64,000 bases of DNA from Cristatella mucedo (taxonomy: Eukaryota; Bryozoa; Phylactolaemata; Cristatellidae), in assembly GCA_009760855.2 (NCBI GenBank), contig WPIO01000026.1:2245501-2309500 (forward strand). Reading direction: 5' to 3'. Positions 1-10,939 of the stretch are shown one piece after another (positions within the stretch are counted from its first letter, which is position 1; the number at the start of each line of letters is the position of its first letter). The notes under the pieces are model-generated. The model searched no databases, had not been told where the DNA came from, and saw nothing but the letters and a program-made list of their open reading frames with translations. The translations under genes and the position numbers were made by a program.

Positions 1-358
1 CTCAGGGCCAGTGAACCCAGCGAGAATGCTTTCTCGTCATGGCTGCTTTCAAAAGCCCGCTATCCTGTGCCGTCATCAAATAAACTTCTCCCGTCTACAG
101 ATAAGGGCTTGTTGGATTAGAGGGCTAGTCGGCATACTCCGGCCATGTGGCCAGATACGGCCTAGTTATTTAGTGTTGGATCCGGCCTAATCAAATTGTT
201 GAGATTTATTTCCCCTTTACTACTGCTGTTTGCTGCTATAGCTTGGGCCCGTGGTTATTTTTTAGAACTGATGACAGACGCTTGCATGCAACTGAAGCGC
301 CTGACCGCTGAGGGATGATGATAACTGTCGACCCTTGTATTTGTCGTTCACGTCCGCC

Positions 359-380
359 ACTCTCCTTCTCTCTCTCTCTC

Positions 381-427
<47 letters not shown>

Positions 428-452
428 TCCTTTCTCTCCCCCTCGCCCTCTC
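359..452. repeat. (TC)n microsatellite
   Basis: Almost pure TC dinucleotide tract with a few interruptions. It lies just 3' (in minus-strand sense) of the PAN-like exon at 504-785. The second copy of that exon at 34.7 kb has a TC tract in the same relative place (34434-34500), so the tract probably predates the duplication. Reading frames through it encode only Ser/Leu or Arg/Glu runs and are not genes. Confidence 0.95.
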
Positions 453-503
453 TCTCAGCGGCTGTCTCCGGACTTTTAAAATCGCATATTTCTTGCTTCT
501 TAC

Positions 504-785
504 CGGTTTCCCGTACATAGTTGCTCGTCCAGTTGCCATCACTGCTTGACACTGTCGTCCACGTACCATAGAAGTCGACATCATACACGTAGCACTTGAG
601 CAGCTGTGAGTGGTAGGCAAACAGGCGGCAGAAGGCCGTCAGGGCGTTGCACAGGCTGTAGCAGTAGGTCGCACTGCGAACCGCTTGCAGCTCGTAGCTC
701 GTGTAGCTCTCTTTGCTGCCCGGCTGCACAAGCAAGCCAGTGACTGCCTGGATGCCGGCCGGTAGGCTACTACAAATGATGTCAA
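504..785 (-). CDS. internal exon of a PAN/Apple-like Cys-rich protein (copy I)
   Basis: This is an open 282-base exon on the minus strand. The acceptor is a pyrimidine-rich run ending CTGCAG before base 785, and the donor is CCG|GTAAGA after base 504. Both borders are phase 1, so the exon is a symmetric 94-codon module. It encodes the pattern CYSLC-x5-C-x3-FAY, then about eight residues and CYVYDVDFYG. The spacing C-x3-C-x5-C-x3-F/Y-x-Y...C resembles PAN/Apple domains, which in secreted or membrane proteins bind proteins or carbohydrates; that assignment is by eye. Two Asn-glycosylation-type sites (NWT, and one nearby) sit near the donor. Neighbouring exons were not recognised; flanking sequence to the left runs off the window. 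A second copy lies at 34675-34955 and a fragment at 918-963. The gene's start and full length are unknown. Confidence 0.5.
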
Positions 786-917
786 CTGCAGCGTAAGGAA
801 GACGTGGATTCGGGTGATCAAAAATCTGGTGCCCTTGTATGTGACAGCATGCTGAGTGGGCGGGCGAATCAAAACCAGAAAGCCGCCAGAAACCCGCCAC
901 AAAGCATCAGAAAGCCG

Positions 918-963
918 CTCACAGCCTGGTTTCCGGCCGGCAAGCTGCTGCCGAAGACGTCAA
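918..963 (-). pseudogene. fragment of the same PAN-like exon
   Basis: Only the first 46 or so bases of the exon at 504-785 are present: a pyrimidine-rich run, then the exon start reading VDVFGSSLPAG in the expected frame. Similarity then stops. It lies about 150 bases upstream (minus sense) of the better copy, suggesting a local tandem duplication that was mostly deleted. Confidence 0.55.
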
Positions 964-1387
964 CTTCGACGTAAGGAAGAAGGGCATTCGAAAATCCGGT
1001 GGGTTGCCTTGAACGGCAAGCAGAGTAAATGAGCCTTTTCAAGTACTATGTACAGTAATATTGGGATAAATATGAATCAAGTTTGAAATCTCATTTTTTT
1101 GCTCAAATCTATCGGATATACATTTTACACAGACTCTGTGCCATATTACACTGACCAATCTCGTTTAATTTTTGGTGACCAATTAAGGCATATACGAAAT
1201 TGAACTTAATCAAAATTTCGGATGCATTTTTATTTTGGCATTCCCACAGATCTCGCCTAAAGGATTATGTCAACACTGCGATGTGATGAAATCTGTTCTC
1301 TTCCGTCTTCGCTCTATCAAAATTGCGATTGCAAATGCGAGCGTTAACACACCCCGGAATGAATGAATCTGCTAAAGCTCAGCGATC
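964..1387. other. non-coding flank shared with 35.0-35.3 kb
   Basis: No gene seen. Bases about 1005-1255 match 35020-35285 (for example both carry 'atgagccttt' followed by an AT-rich stretch, and both have 'cagatctcgcc'). This is the flank of the duplicated block. From about 1260 the match ends, where in the second copy a LINE begins. Confidence 0.5.
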
Positions 1388-1462
1388 AGCAAATTTAAAG
1401 CATTTGAAGAGAGACTAAGTTGCCTGAGGGCACTTTATCTTGTGCTATTAATCTTATTGCAT
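1388..1462 (+). repeat. solo LINE 3' tail
   Basis: Short isolated copy of the terminal stem-loop of the main LINE family (the 'gagagactaagttgcctgagggcacttta' type sequence) followed by an AT-rich TTA-like run. No LINE coding sequence precedes it, so it is an extreme 5'-truncated insertion or a non-autonomous element using the LINE tail. Confidence 0.55.
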
Positions 1463-2002
1463 GCAGCTCATGCAATTTTGCTTTACCAGTGTCAGTTTAC
1501 GTGAACGCCTTCGCTCTAGAACAATTGCATGAGCTCCTAATGGGTAGACCCGTAGCAATATCGATACAGCTTCGTTTGTTTTCTGGCAATGAATTAATTC
1601 AGAAAAAATATGCTTTTTTCGAATTCATTCCTATCGTTTGAACTGAAATTGTCCCGAAGAAGCAGATCAGTAGTTCTCTGGCTAACAATAACGGCTTATG
1701 AGGCACGTCGAGTCAGCCTTGCGGAGCATTCTTTTGAAGCTAAATATTTACATTCTGTCTCTGAATTTTTGCGCCGGATTAAGGATGCGTGTCTTGTTTG
1801 GCAGGCAAACCTTCATACTCATACGCTTATTTGGTATGCGAGCGTGGCCGATAGGATCGAGTTTCGACTGGTGTGGATAAAGAAGGCAAACTCGTAGCTA
1901 CCGTCCACAGAAATTTGTGAAGGACGCCGAGTGTGAGTGCTGTCATCGCTAGTAAGTCTCGTTCGAAAAACTATGATGCAGGCTGAACAGTTGAGGCTAC
2001 TG
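1463..2002. other. no recognised gene
   Basis: Short overlapping open frames (1420-1641, 1610-1897) exist, but they have no recognisable motif, no splice context and no similarity to anything else in the window. Treated as non-coding. Confidence 0.4.
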
Positions 2003-2236
2003 CCACCACCAATAGATCGTGCAAGTGAATTTCATTCTCCCCCTGACACAAACCGAGTGTAGGTAAAAGTTCAAAATCGCTCGCTCAGCTGGCGCGTTGT
2101 TTGCTTTCCCACGTGATCACCACCGATGGATTGTGCGAGTGAATTTCATTCTTCCCCTGACACAAACTGAGTGTACGTGAAATTTATAAATCGCCAGCTC
2201 AGCTTGCGAGTTGTTTGCTTTACCACGGGAACAGGT
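2003..2236. repeat. tandem duplication, two units of about 117 bases
   Basis: Two adjacent units each contain 'gtgaatttcattct' + 'cccctgacacaaac' and end with 'gttgtttgctt'. A weaker related segment sits at about 7125-7340 ('gaggctactgc' shared). No coding capacity is evident. Confidence 0.75.
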
Positions 2237-2374
2237 GAATAATTGATGACATCCGTCGGTCAGCAACGTATGATTGCTGTTTGTAAGAGAGCTTCTAAGC
2301 AAGTGAGAGTGTCATAAACTAGGTGTAGCAGCGTTTTGAGTGACCTTCATGCACAGCGGTCACTCAAACAAGAT

Positions 2375-2455
2375 ACTCAGCAAATTTAAAGCATCTAAAA
2401 AGAAATTTAGCTCTCTGACGGCACTTTAACAAATGCATTATTATAATTAATGTTA
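2375..2455 (+). repeat. solo LINE 3' tail
   Basis: A second isolated tail of the main LINE family: 'aatttagctctctgacggcacttta' followed by 'aaatgcattattataatta'. There is no upstream LINE coding sequence. Confidence 0.55.
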
Positions 2456-2559
2456 TTGTTACTTTATGATTCAGCTGCCGTTTCCAAAGTTAACGTAATA
2501 AAACTGCAGTTTTGACTCCACATAATCCAAAATAGTAACATGCGTGTAATAACACAATT

Positions 2560-4720
2560 TTAAGCGATTAGGCTTGCTCGTTCTTACATTATGGCCTCCA
2601 ATGGCCCAGCTCAGTTAGTCATTTTACTCATTTGAACGGCCGGAGATGCAGCCGCCATTTACACAAAGTTCTTAACGCGTCTGTGGTTTTTATTCCAAAT
2701 TATCTTGAACTTGATGCTAAGTTTATTCACTAAACGTCTTGCGATTGCGGGTTCTTACGCGTTGGCATTAAATATCCCGTGTCCGTGGTCAGCCTAAAAT
2801 AATTAAAATACAAAACAGCTATCATTTTCAAGAAAAGCTTCGCACATCTGTGGATTTAATTTCAAATTAGACGTATCAGTCTTCCACGTTTACCAACCAG
2901 ATATAGTGCGATTGCACTTGAACATATCATTCTATGAGCTCCAGTGGACCGGCTAAGATGGCAGGCCCAGAATAATTTAACTGCGAAATGGATGCCATTC
3001 CTACAAAAAGTATTACGGGTTTGATATTTATATTTTCGATGATTAAGAACGAGACGCCTGGTTTACCCACTAAATAACAGCAGATTTCTCTTGGGCGTTC
3101 TCAGGCTATGTCCTCCAATGGCCTAGGGCAAAAGGCAACCCTAAATACTCAATTCACAATATAGCTGTCATTTTCACAAAAAGCTACGCATAACTAGGCT
3201 TTGTATTGGAAATTATTGCCAACAGTGTTCAATATCTCCAAAATGTCTTGCAATTGCCGACGCCTGTTCGCATCCAATGGCCAACGATTTCCCGGCCCAA
3301 AAAGCAGCCCGAAATAGTCCAACGTTGCTACAGCTATTGTTTCTAAAAAAAACTTTGTTGGATTACCGCTTTGACTCTTCTTCATAGAAACATTCTATCA
3401 CGTTAATCCACAAAATTATGCCAGCCCGTTCTTGTGCTATGTCTTTCGACGGCCGAGCCATCTGACCCTAAATAGTTATTATTCAGGTTGCCATACAGCT
3501 GCTATTGCAACGACAGACATCGTACAACTGTGATTTCGCTTTCAGGTTACAGAAAATAATGTTCTACACATACCCACTGAATTTCATACAAATTTAAATG
3601 CCCATTCTTGTACAATAAACTTCAATGGCCCGGCCGAATGAGCAGTCTCCAATTTTTAGACTGCGATGTTGCCGAGTGTCCACCATAGGTTATGCACAAT
3701 AGCAGTTTTGAATTCAGTTAATTGACGGTACCGTTCTGGATTTAGCTACAAAATTTCGTACAATTGCACGTGCGCATTCTCACGCTATGGCCTGTTATTT
3801 CCCGGTATGCCCTGCCATTTAGAACTACCATACAGCTGCCAATACCAAATAGGAGTAGTGCAGCGACGGCTTTAGTTCAAATTTATTGGAAACAATGTTC
3901 CGGTTTTACGAACCAAACTTTAAGGCATATCGAATTGGCATTCTAATGCTACGGCCTCAAAGGGCTCGGGCCAGCAAGCCTCATGACATATTTAGCTGCA
4001 ATAGAGCTGCCATTTTTACAATAGGCAGTGGATGATTGCTGCTTCAATTCCAAATGCTAAAAAAAACATGTTCCAGCTCTGCTAGTTAAACGCAATGCCA
4101 TCGGGTTGGCGCGTCCTCACGCTGTGGCAGGCATCCAAAGTCCTGACCAGCCAGCCTCCTGATATACTTCAACTGCTATACATCTACCGCGTTCACAAAA
4201 GGTCTCTGGAAACTATGGTTTTGATTCTGCATTTTAGAAAACATAGATTCAAGCTTACCCACTTAATTTTATTCGCTTGCAATTGAGCGTTCTCACGCTA
4301 TTGCCACCGATAGCCAGGCCAATCAACCTACCTACACATTCGAACAGCTATATACAGCTGCCATTTCCCTTCGTCGCGAAACAGCGGTTTTTCCAATTTG
4401 ATTTATAGATAATCGTGCTCCGGGTATACCAAACCAATTTATTGTCCAATCGCCTGGCCGTCCTAATGCTATGGCCTCAAATGGAATGGGCTAGCCAGCT
4501 TCCCGATATAATTTTGTATTTCCATTATGGGCTTCATGCAACTGCGGTTTTCGCACTAATTTATAGAAAACCATGCTCTGGCTTTGTAAACCACTTTTCA
4601 CGACATGGCGTCAGTGCATTCTCATGCAATTGCATTCATTATAATTGTATGCATTCTCATGCCTCCAATCCAATATATCCAAAAAGATTCACACGAAAAC
4701 CATCACGGCGACGGCTCGCG
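2560..4720. repeat. tandem repeat (satellite-like), period about 170 bases, about 12-13 diverged units
   Basis: A recurring block reads approximately 'ctcacgctatggcctccaatggcc', then a run like 'ctgcaatacagctgccattt', 'cagcggttttgattcc', 'gaaaacaatgttc', 'ggtttacccactaaattt' and back. The 'tatggcctcc'-type landmark falls near 2591, 2933, 3103, 3270, 3438, 3607, 3784, 3949, 4125, 4298, 4470 and 4650, so about 165-180 bases apart. The units are diverged, so this is old. A second array of the same unit occupies 37440-39320. No coding sequence inside. Confidence 0.85.
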
Positions 4721-4959
4721 TTTGCTCCAATCTTTCGCAGTCGCTCTCGCAACGGCTAGACTTTTTCGGCCGAGCATTACCTGAGGTTCTATGCAAGCTC
4801 TCACAGGCTGAACCCTCCAAGAAGCCAATAGGGAGCAGCTGCTCCTTTAGAGGCTGTGCCGCGAATCTGCCAATGCTCGGAGAGCACGTGGGCTCTGGTT
4901 ATTTTGTCTAAATGTTGTCAATTCACACGAACGTCGGCTCAAACTCGTGCACACGTCGC

Positions 4960-5100
4960 GGCGAGCCTACGCTCGCTGGACGTGCTCACTTTCGAAAGGC
5001 ACGTCGCTGCTCGCTCTCCACGACCGAGGTCATTGGTTCGAATCCTGCAGTGGGCGATCCGCTCTCGACGACCGATGCGTTGAGGTTGAGTCGTGGATGA
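4960..5100 (+). repeat. tRNA-derived SINE remnant
   Basis: Contains a Pol III B-box-like GGTTCGAATCC near 5035-5046, in the context 'cacgaccgaggtcattggttcg' and 'cctgcagtgggcgat', which matches the SINE copies at 6.5 and 52.1 kb. The A-box side is decayed. Confidence 0.6.
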
Positions 5101-5489
5101 ATCAATTAATGCTGCCGATCGCTTTTTTAGAGGGCGAGCGTTTTTATCGAGTATTGGCAGATGGCAATGGTAGACACTTGGATGGGTCGCGGGAGACAAC
5201 CGATGATGCAACGCCGGCAATGGCCCTCACACGCACGTCGGCAGTCGTTCAGTAATAACAAGTAAAACGGTTGCAATTAAAACTGCTTTTCAATTCAGAC
5301 CTTGAAATATTCACACCGGCATTCACTCGTCACTCCATATCCATACGAGTGCCTTCGTGCGCTTCAATTCAAATGAGATCCGCTACAACCATAACAGCAG
5401 TAACCTTAATAATCACGAGACAATGTTGCCAAAGCTTTTTACAAAGAGAGCTAGATCGCCATCTAGGAACCAAGTGCAGGCTGGAAGCA

Positions 5490-5605
5490 AAGCCAACAAG
5501 GTAGTAAGGTGCTCGCTCAATTTCATGACCGAGGTCATGCGTTCAAAATTCTGCAGTCGATGAACCTTTACTTATTGCCAACTGCCAACGGTGGGTGGCG
5601 CCAGC
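5490..5605 (+). repeat. degenerate tRNA-derived SINE remnant
   Basis: Shows 'catgaccgaggtcatgcgttcaaaattctgcagt', a mutated B-box in the same context as the other SINEs. The tail is not clear. Confidence 0.45.
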
Positions 5606-5751
5606 CGCTAAGGCTTATCTGCCTCTATATCAGTGAGGCCGTAAAGTCTTCTAATATTTATTTTTTAGCATGTCGCATCTTTGGGCGTCTTCCGGCGATG
5701 GCCAGATTTAGTAAAAATGCTCTCACAGCTTCCTGGTCTTTAATGTCAATC

Positions 5752-6998
5752 AAACTTCAGTTGTACCTTCGCTTTGATCCCTCGCAGCCTTCAAGCACCT
5801 TGAATTCTCTCAACTCACTTGCTGCATGTACTGACGACATCCGCTCATGGATGGCAGCAAATTTTCTAAAAATATCTTACTAGTTATGGGCAAACCCAGT
5901 TTGATTCAGAAATTAAAAATGCTGACTCTCAAAATTGGCTCTGCCAGTATTTCTCCTGTTGAATTAGCTCAAAATCTAGGTGTCTCGTTCCAAAGTGATA
6001 CCTCGTTAAACGCCCACATCAGCTCCTCAGTCAAATCTGCCTACTTTTAGCTACATAACATTGCTAAATATCGGGCTTGTTTAGATAAGGATACCACGTC
6101 TAAGCTGGTCCATGTATTTATGACATCCCGTCGTGACTTCTGTAACTCACTACTTGCTGGCCTACCGGAATGTGCAATCAGCAATTACAGCTGGTGCAAA
6201 ACTTTGCAGCTAGGCTTATCTGTCGTGAGCTTCGCAGTTACCACATCAAACCACTTCTCGCCGACCTGCACTGGCTACCATACAACCAACGGAACGACTG
6301 CGAAGTTTTGTTGCTCACTTTTAGTTCACTTCATTCTTTGGCTCCATCTCTCCTATCTCTCAGCCTATCTCTCAGATGAACTCCCCCACCAGGCCAAGCA
6401 TCGTACGACCGCCTTTTTGGAATCCATCAGCTTCCCTATACCTCGGAATACCTAGCTGTTTAAACAGCCTCTTTTTGTATAGCAGCAAAAGAACCTTTAT
6501 TGCTATCACCACAGCTTGCAGGGGCGATAAAGAATCACCCACTACAGGAATCGAACCCACGACCTCGGGACCAGGATCGTGAATGTAACCACCTTACCTA
6601 GCGTGTCATCACGGCTCAACGATGTACAAACCTCAAATCCTTTGGATACCGTAGATTTAGTTGGTACGCTCCCGAAACCTGGAACTCCCTCTCTATTTGT
6701 GTCAGAACATCCCCTTACTTGACCATATTTAAAAAGAATTTAAAGACACCATTTTTTAGGACGGCATTTAGTGGGTCCCTGTGGTGCGTCCTTGATGTGC
6801 TTATGCGTGCTGAAACTGTGCATGCTGCCACTAACCACATTTGCATGCTGACCTTGAGCATGTCGTAACTAACAAAATATTGTTTATCAAGCATGATATC
6901 ACTCACATTTAATCACGTTTCCCGTTGCAGGAAATGTAAAGCGCCTAGAGAGAGATTGAGTTCTCTAAGGGTGCTTTATCAAGTGCATTATTATTATT
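5752..6998 (+). mobile_element. 5'-truncated LINE, main family (RT C-terminal part and 3' tail)
   Basis: Starts within the reverse-transcriptase region just after the YADD-type motif ('ttgtaccttcgctttgatccctc') and continues through the conserved RT C-terminal segment (reading like LPECA..QLVQNFAARLICRE, then HIKPLLADLHWLP) in several frames. It ends with the family hallmark tail: a stem-loop AAAGCGCC...GGTGCTTT and (ATT)n at 6984-6998. Several stops and frameshifts show it is inactive. A SINE is inserted on the opposite strand at about 6470-6618. EN/RT LINE with a non-poly(A), short-repeat 3' end suggests the CR1/L2 group. Confidence 0.8.
6470..6618 (-). mobile_element. tRNA-derived SINE inserted in a LINE
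   Basis: Read on the minus strand it starts 'gagccgtgatgacacgctagg' (A-box-like), then has GGTTCGATTCC (B box) and a body 'cctgcaagctgtggtgatag'. The same head and body recur at 52130-52275. The surrounding LINE resumes on both sides, placing the SINE insertion after the LINE. Confidence 0.75.
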
Positions 6999-8059
6999 AT
7001 TAAACCCTCCCAGAAGAGACTGCTCTACTAAAATGGAACCGGTGAAACTTGAACGTGAAGCTCGTCCTGTCTTATTTACCTAAAGTTGTTTCGTAGCTCA
7101 CCATTTATCTTACCGATGCCGGTTGAACAGCAGAGGCTACTGCTACCTCCGACGGATAGTGTGTCTGAGGGATTTAAATTTTTCTCGCTCACAAAGCCAA
7201 TAGTGAGCGAAGGTTCCACAGCGATTGCTCGGCCGGTGGCCGGCCGCTGGCTATCCGATGGCAGCCAGCGGTTAGTAATGCTCGACCTCCGTCTCTCACT
7301 AGTACGCGATTTTTCGTTTGCCTGAGAGATGCTTGGTAAACAAGAGAGTTGGGCTTATCAGCTGATCGATCGCAGTGCATCGTTTGATGAGCATCGTCTA
7401 GCTGAGATGCCACTTGGCCCGGCTGTAGTTTGCATGCAAGGTGCCGCAGGGACGACGGTCTCATTAGGCAGCTTGCACACACGACTTTAAAGACTTTTCG
7501 CTCAAAGATTTACTGTCTCCACCGTTGCGTCAGCCGAAACGGCGACCCTGCCATCGTAAGCGAATTAGGGGCTTCGAGTGGCCTCGCCCGGGTAAGCTAA
7601 GCGGCTCGGCGGCCGGGATCTAAAAAAGCCTCACTTAGGCACTTTGGCGCTAGGGTTCTAAGCGATCCCTTGAAGCAAGTAAACCCCGGCTGCTTGCGCA
7701 TCCGCGACATCCCGATTATCTCAAGGCTGCAGCAACAGCGAAAGCGGAAGTAGACGATAGTCACGGGCTGCAAGGCGGGCAGCCGAAGAACTCGCTGGAT
7801 GACTCTGTCCCATTGGTGGCGTGAAACGGACGGGCCTGGAGACGATCGAGCAGTCCCTATGAGGATGCGGCTCGCGCACGACAAGTATACCCGCTTTGCA
7901 CGATTTCAAGATTGCACGGCGCCCGGTAGATGATGCGACCAGCGTCGATTACCCTGGTGCCATTGTCCTGTCGGCTGGCTGTGCTGGCCGTTTAGGTTAA
8001 CTTCGGAAACTGTGTTCGTCCGATCTCTCGGCTACAGTGCAGCTTGTTCCACAATCTCA
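6999..8059. other. no recognised gene
   Basis: GC-richer than its surroundings between about 7200 and 8000. Bases 7125-7340 weakly resemble the tandem unit at 2.0-2.2 kb. Short open frames on both strands overlap one another without motifs or plausible splice structure. Confidence 0.4.
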
Positions 8060-8535
8060 AAGCCGAGAATTCACTCCCTGCATATATTACCTCATATCTT
8101 TATTTGGAGACGTAGAAAAGTTTGAATATCCCGTTGGCTTATCGCAGCCTTAGATCAGTCCGAGTGAATTTTTCTTTTGTAATTGTGCACGTGCTTAATA
8201 TATTTATATTTATTACTAACATATTTTTTTAGAATATTTTCTGAGCCATGAAGAATTACCTAAATAATCCGAGGTACCTGGTGGCACTAAAGCAATTTAT
8301 TGTTATCATTAGTTGGTAATGAGATATGCTAACACGTCGATATATTCGCAAATGGTGAGATACTTATGCCTGATTCGTAGTATAAACCTGAAATCAAACT
8401 ACAATCCGGTTTCTACTCAATAAGGGCAATTTAAAAAAAAGGTGCCATTTGCAAATTATTGATGAAAGAGGCAGGTACCAATGGCAATGGAACAGTTCTC
8501 GTCGAAAAGAAAAGGCTCTACAAAACCTCGGTTAC

Positions 8536-8674
8536 CCTTCAGTAGTACCAGTGTGTTCACATCGGCGACCCACGTGAGTCCATTCACTGTGACCAGCTCG
8601 CACGAACCCGATGATGCAATGTATTTGATGGCATCTCAAGTACTGCTGGCAGTGCACAATGTGCTGCAGCGGTC
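8536..8674 (-). pseudogene. Cys exon, copy A (in-frame TGA)
   Basis: The 139-base exon has exactly the same length and splice borders as copies B and C: acceptor TGCAG|GAC, donor AAGG|GTAACC. It reads DRCSTLCTASST, then TGA, then DAIKYIASSGSCELV...WVADVN...LLK. The TGA sits where copies B and C have TGC (Cys), a one-base change. PAN/Apple-like spacing is otherwise kept. Confidence 0.65.
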
Positions 8675-8834
8675 CTGCAAAGCGATTTAAGCGGAACAAA
8701 ATAAAGTTGCGTGGCTGCGGCTGTAGCAGATCAAGCGGCCATGTAAAACCGAGCTTAGCGGTCTGCTTGCTTTTAAGGGTGAAGGCAGTCGCAGCTATCG
8801 GTAGGCATCAAGCGAGGCTAACGAGGTTGCCTAC

Positions 8835-9020
8835 CAGGTTAACTGCTCTCACCGCCACCCTGGCTTGAGACGCAGCAAACGATGCCCTGAAAGCTCCGAC
8901 GGCTGAGAACTCAAATTCCAAGCACAGCGACTGCCTGAAGTTCAGAAGTGCCACCACGGCCGCTAAGCATGTGGCTCACATAGCTGCATAGCCTTGCCTT
9001 CCGCGTTGGCTTGCAGCAGC
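8835..9020 (-). pseudogene. exon preceding the Cys exon, copy A
   Basis: Ends at the donor AACCTG|GTAGGC. The downstream half reads EFEFSAVGAFRAS...AVRAVNL, matching copies B and C. The upstream half contains a stop and a frame change (starts ANAEGKAMQLCEPHA, then stop). Acceptor position is uncertain. Confidence 0.5.
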
Positions 9021-10939
9021 TCGCTGTGTGTTGAGTGTTGACTGTGCAAATGCTTGTGACCAGTGACTGAAGGATAGCAAATCCGATGCACGGGCAATGC
9101 GGAGCAGAGCTTCGTCGCATCAATTAGAGATGGCAAAAGCAAAGTGCGGAAGGATTAGCAGAGGGAAGTCAAAGGCTTGAGTACAAAGGCCAAAAGTGAG
9201 TTCTCTGCAAACATCCGAAACAGAAAGGCGCTTCTAATTCCCGGCTGAGTAGAGGCGGCTTTTGCTCAATGCACGCAAAAGCAGAATTTACGCCTCATCT
9301 CTTCCTGTGTGATTGCCTTTTTACGAATCGCCATCGTTGGCAAAGGTGAAGTTGCCGTCGCCGGCAGCGATGACGCAGACCAGGTGTCAGCCTGCTTTAC
9401 AAAATATGTCGCCTAGCGCTTCTGGTGCTCGTAGAGGTCAGAAACGGGTGAGGTCAAAACCTCCTGGAACGAACGTGGCCGTAGGAATGATTCTAGAATT
9501 CATTCCCGCCCATCGATTTTACACTCCTAGCACCCACTTCTTGCCGTCATAGCCCCGGCCTTGGCTAGACTTTCAAGGTTGGGCTCACTGCCTTGCAATT
9601 GAATGCGGTTGCTGCCTGTATGTGCACCGGGCCAACCCGTAGACTCGTACAGAGCCTCCAGTTGCAGCACGTCACCTCAGCCTAAGGAGTGCAAGAGCGA
9701 TCTCTGCTTTGCGATCTCAGGCACTCGTAGCACAGCGATTTTAGCGATCATGGCCGGCCTCGAACTTTAAACTCGGCCTCGATGTGGCTCTGCCGCATTA
9801 TGGGCGGCAGCTAGAGGCCGTAAGAGAGACACGCTGTGACGACCCGTTACGGATAAACTCTGTCAACGGTGGCTTAAAAGTCTCGTAAGAAAGAGGCAGG
9901 AAGTTGTGCTCTTAGATTCGAACTAGCCAGGATTTTTACTCTGCACTTGGTTCGATTGACTTAAGTGACGATCTGATCGTCTTAAGCGTTGGTATATTCG
10001 ACGGCTGGTGCTGGACCTAGAGCCCTCCACGGCGGTAAAATAGAGTGTTCTTAACTGTGGACACAGACTCTTTTGTATTTAGATATATCGGCCCTCTACA
10101 GCTGCAGGGTTTCGCCTCAGTCGCCATATCTGCATGTGCTAGAACTGGACCTCGAGTTCCTAGGTTCGTTCCATGGCGCTGGGCTTAAGAGATAGGGAGT
10201 GCTCGTAGGCAAGGACTATCGCCGCCGCCAGAGCTTACTGTATGTTTAACATTTAGTGTCGGAAGTGCTGGATAATTGCTGTGTACCCATAGGAGCAGTC
10301 GTGAGCTATTCTAATAGCTGGTGAATATATTAGGAAAATTGTACCTGCAAAACGGGTATTATATAAGCTGGATTAAGGCATGTATTCATGGCTGTGTTGT
10401 TCGCTTAAAAGCTCACACGGCGGCTTGCTCTGCCACCAAATATGCTTTAAAAGTGTTATGTCTAGTGAGGATACCGTTACCTTATGTACGGACTCTCTGA
10501 TGTCCATTCCAAAAAGAACATTATTAATTACCCGAAATTGAGTGGATAACAGCAGTATTTCATCATAATAAATTTGAGCTTATGGATACCCTGGAGGCAG
10601 AGGTTTGTCAATACAAGGAGCGAAAGTTGAAAATACCAAGCATAAATGTTCAGGCTAACCAAAAGTCTACGGAGAATATAGCTAAAAACTCTGCAACGTT
10701 GGAACTGGAGTGAGTAGTATCAGACTTTGCGGTAGTAGGTGTGAAGCCATTACTGGTAATCTAGATGAATTGAAGGACGATAGCTTGACTAGCGAAGCTA
10801 AAGTGGAGGTCGTGGTTTCAGCATAGTATTTTGAAATCTAAACACCCGGTACATGGCCTAAGAGTTAAGAGCACATTTTGCAAACAATAGTAGTACGGAA
10901 ATGGCTGACGATAACGTGAAAGGTTTCAGATACCTGTAA

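Larger units (their letters stand above)
8060..10420 (-). pseudogene. gene copy A of the second PAN/Apple-like family (decayed)
   Basis: This block matches 41190-44330 (copy B) along most of its length in the same orientation, and in parts 53.9-55.8 kb (D) and 62.3-64 kb (C) in the opposite one. In minus-strand order it holds an upstream module (about 9060-9400, encoding ...RMFAENSLLAF...PLT in one frame), the first recognised exon (8835-9020), a 160-base intron and the Cys exon (8536-8674). The Cys exon has an in-frame TGA and the first exon is frameshifted near its start, so this copy is not functional as read. Ends are approximate, set by where similarity to B fades. Confidence 0.6.

Noticed and set aside
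262..900. 212-codon minus frame read as one protein
   Set aside because: Only the part from 504 to 785 is supported by splice borders and by the second copy. The Arg/Glu end is translation through the TC tract and the other end reads past the acceptor.
2560..4720. CRISPR array
   Set aside because: The repeated unit is about 170 bases without short identical repeats and unique spacers, and the DNA is animal-type.
4960..5060. Functional tRNA gene
   Set aside because: Only the B box is good; the A box and acceptor stem pairing are absent and the same sequence recurs as a dispersed repeat, so it is a SINE.
8536..8674. Selenoprotein reading of the TGA in copy A
   Set aside because: The preceding exon is frameshifted and copies B and C encode Cys; a nonsense mutation is simpler.
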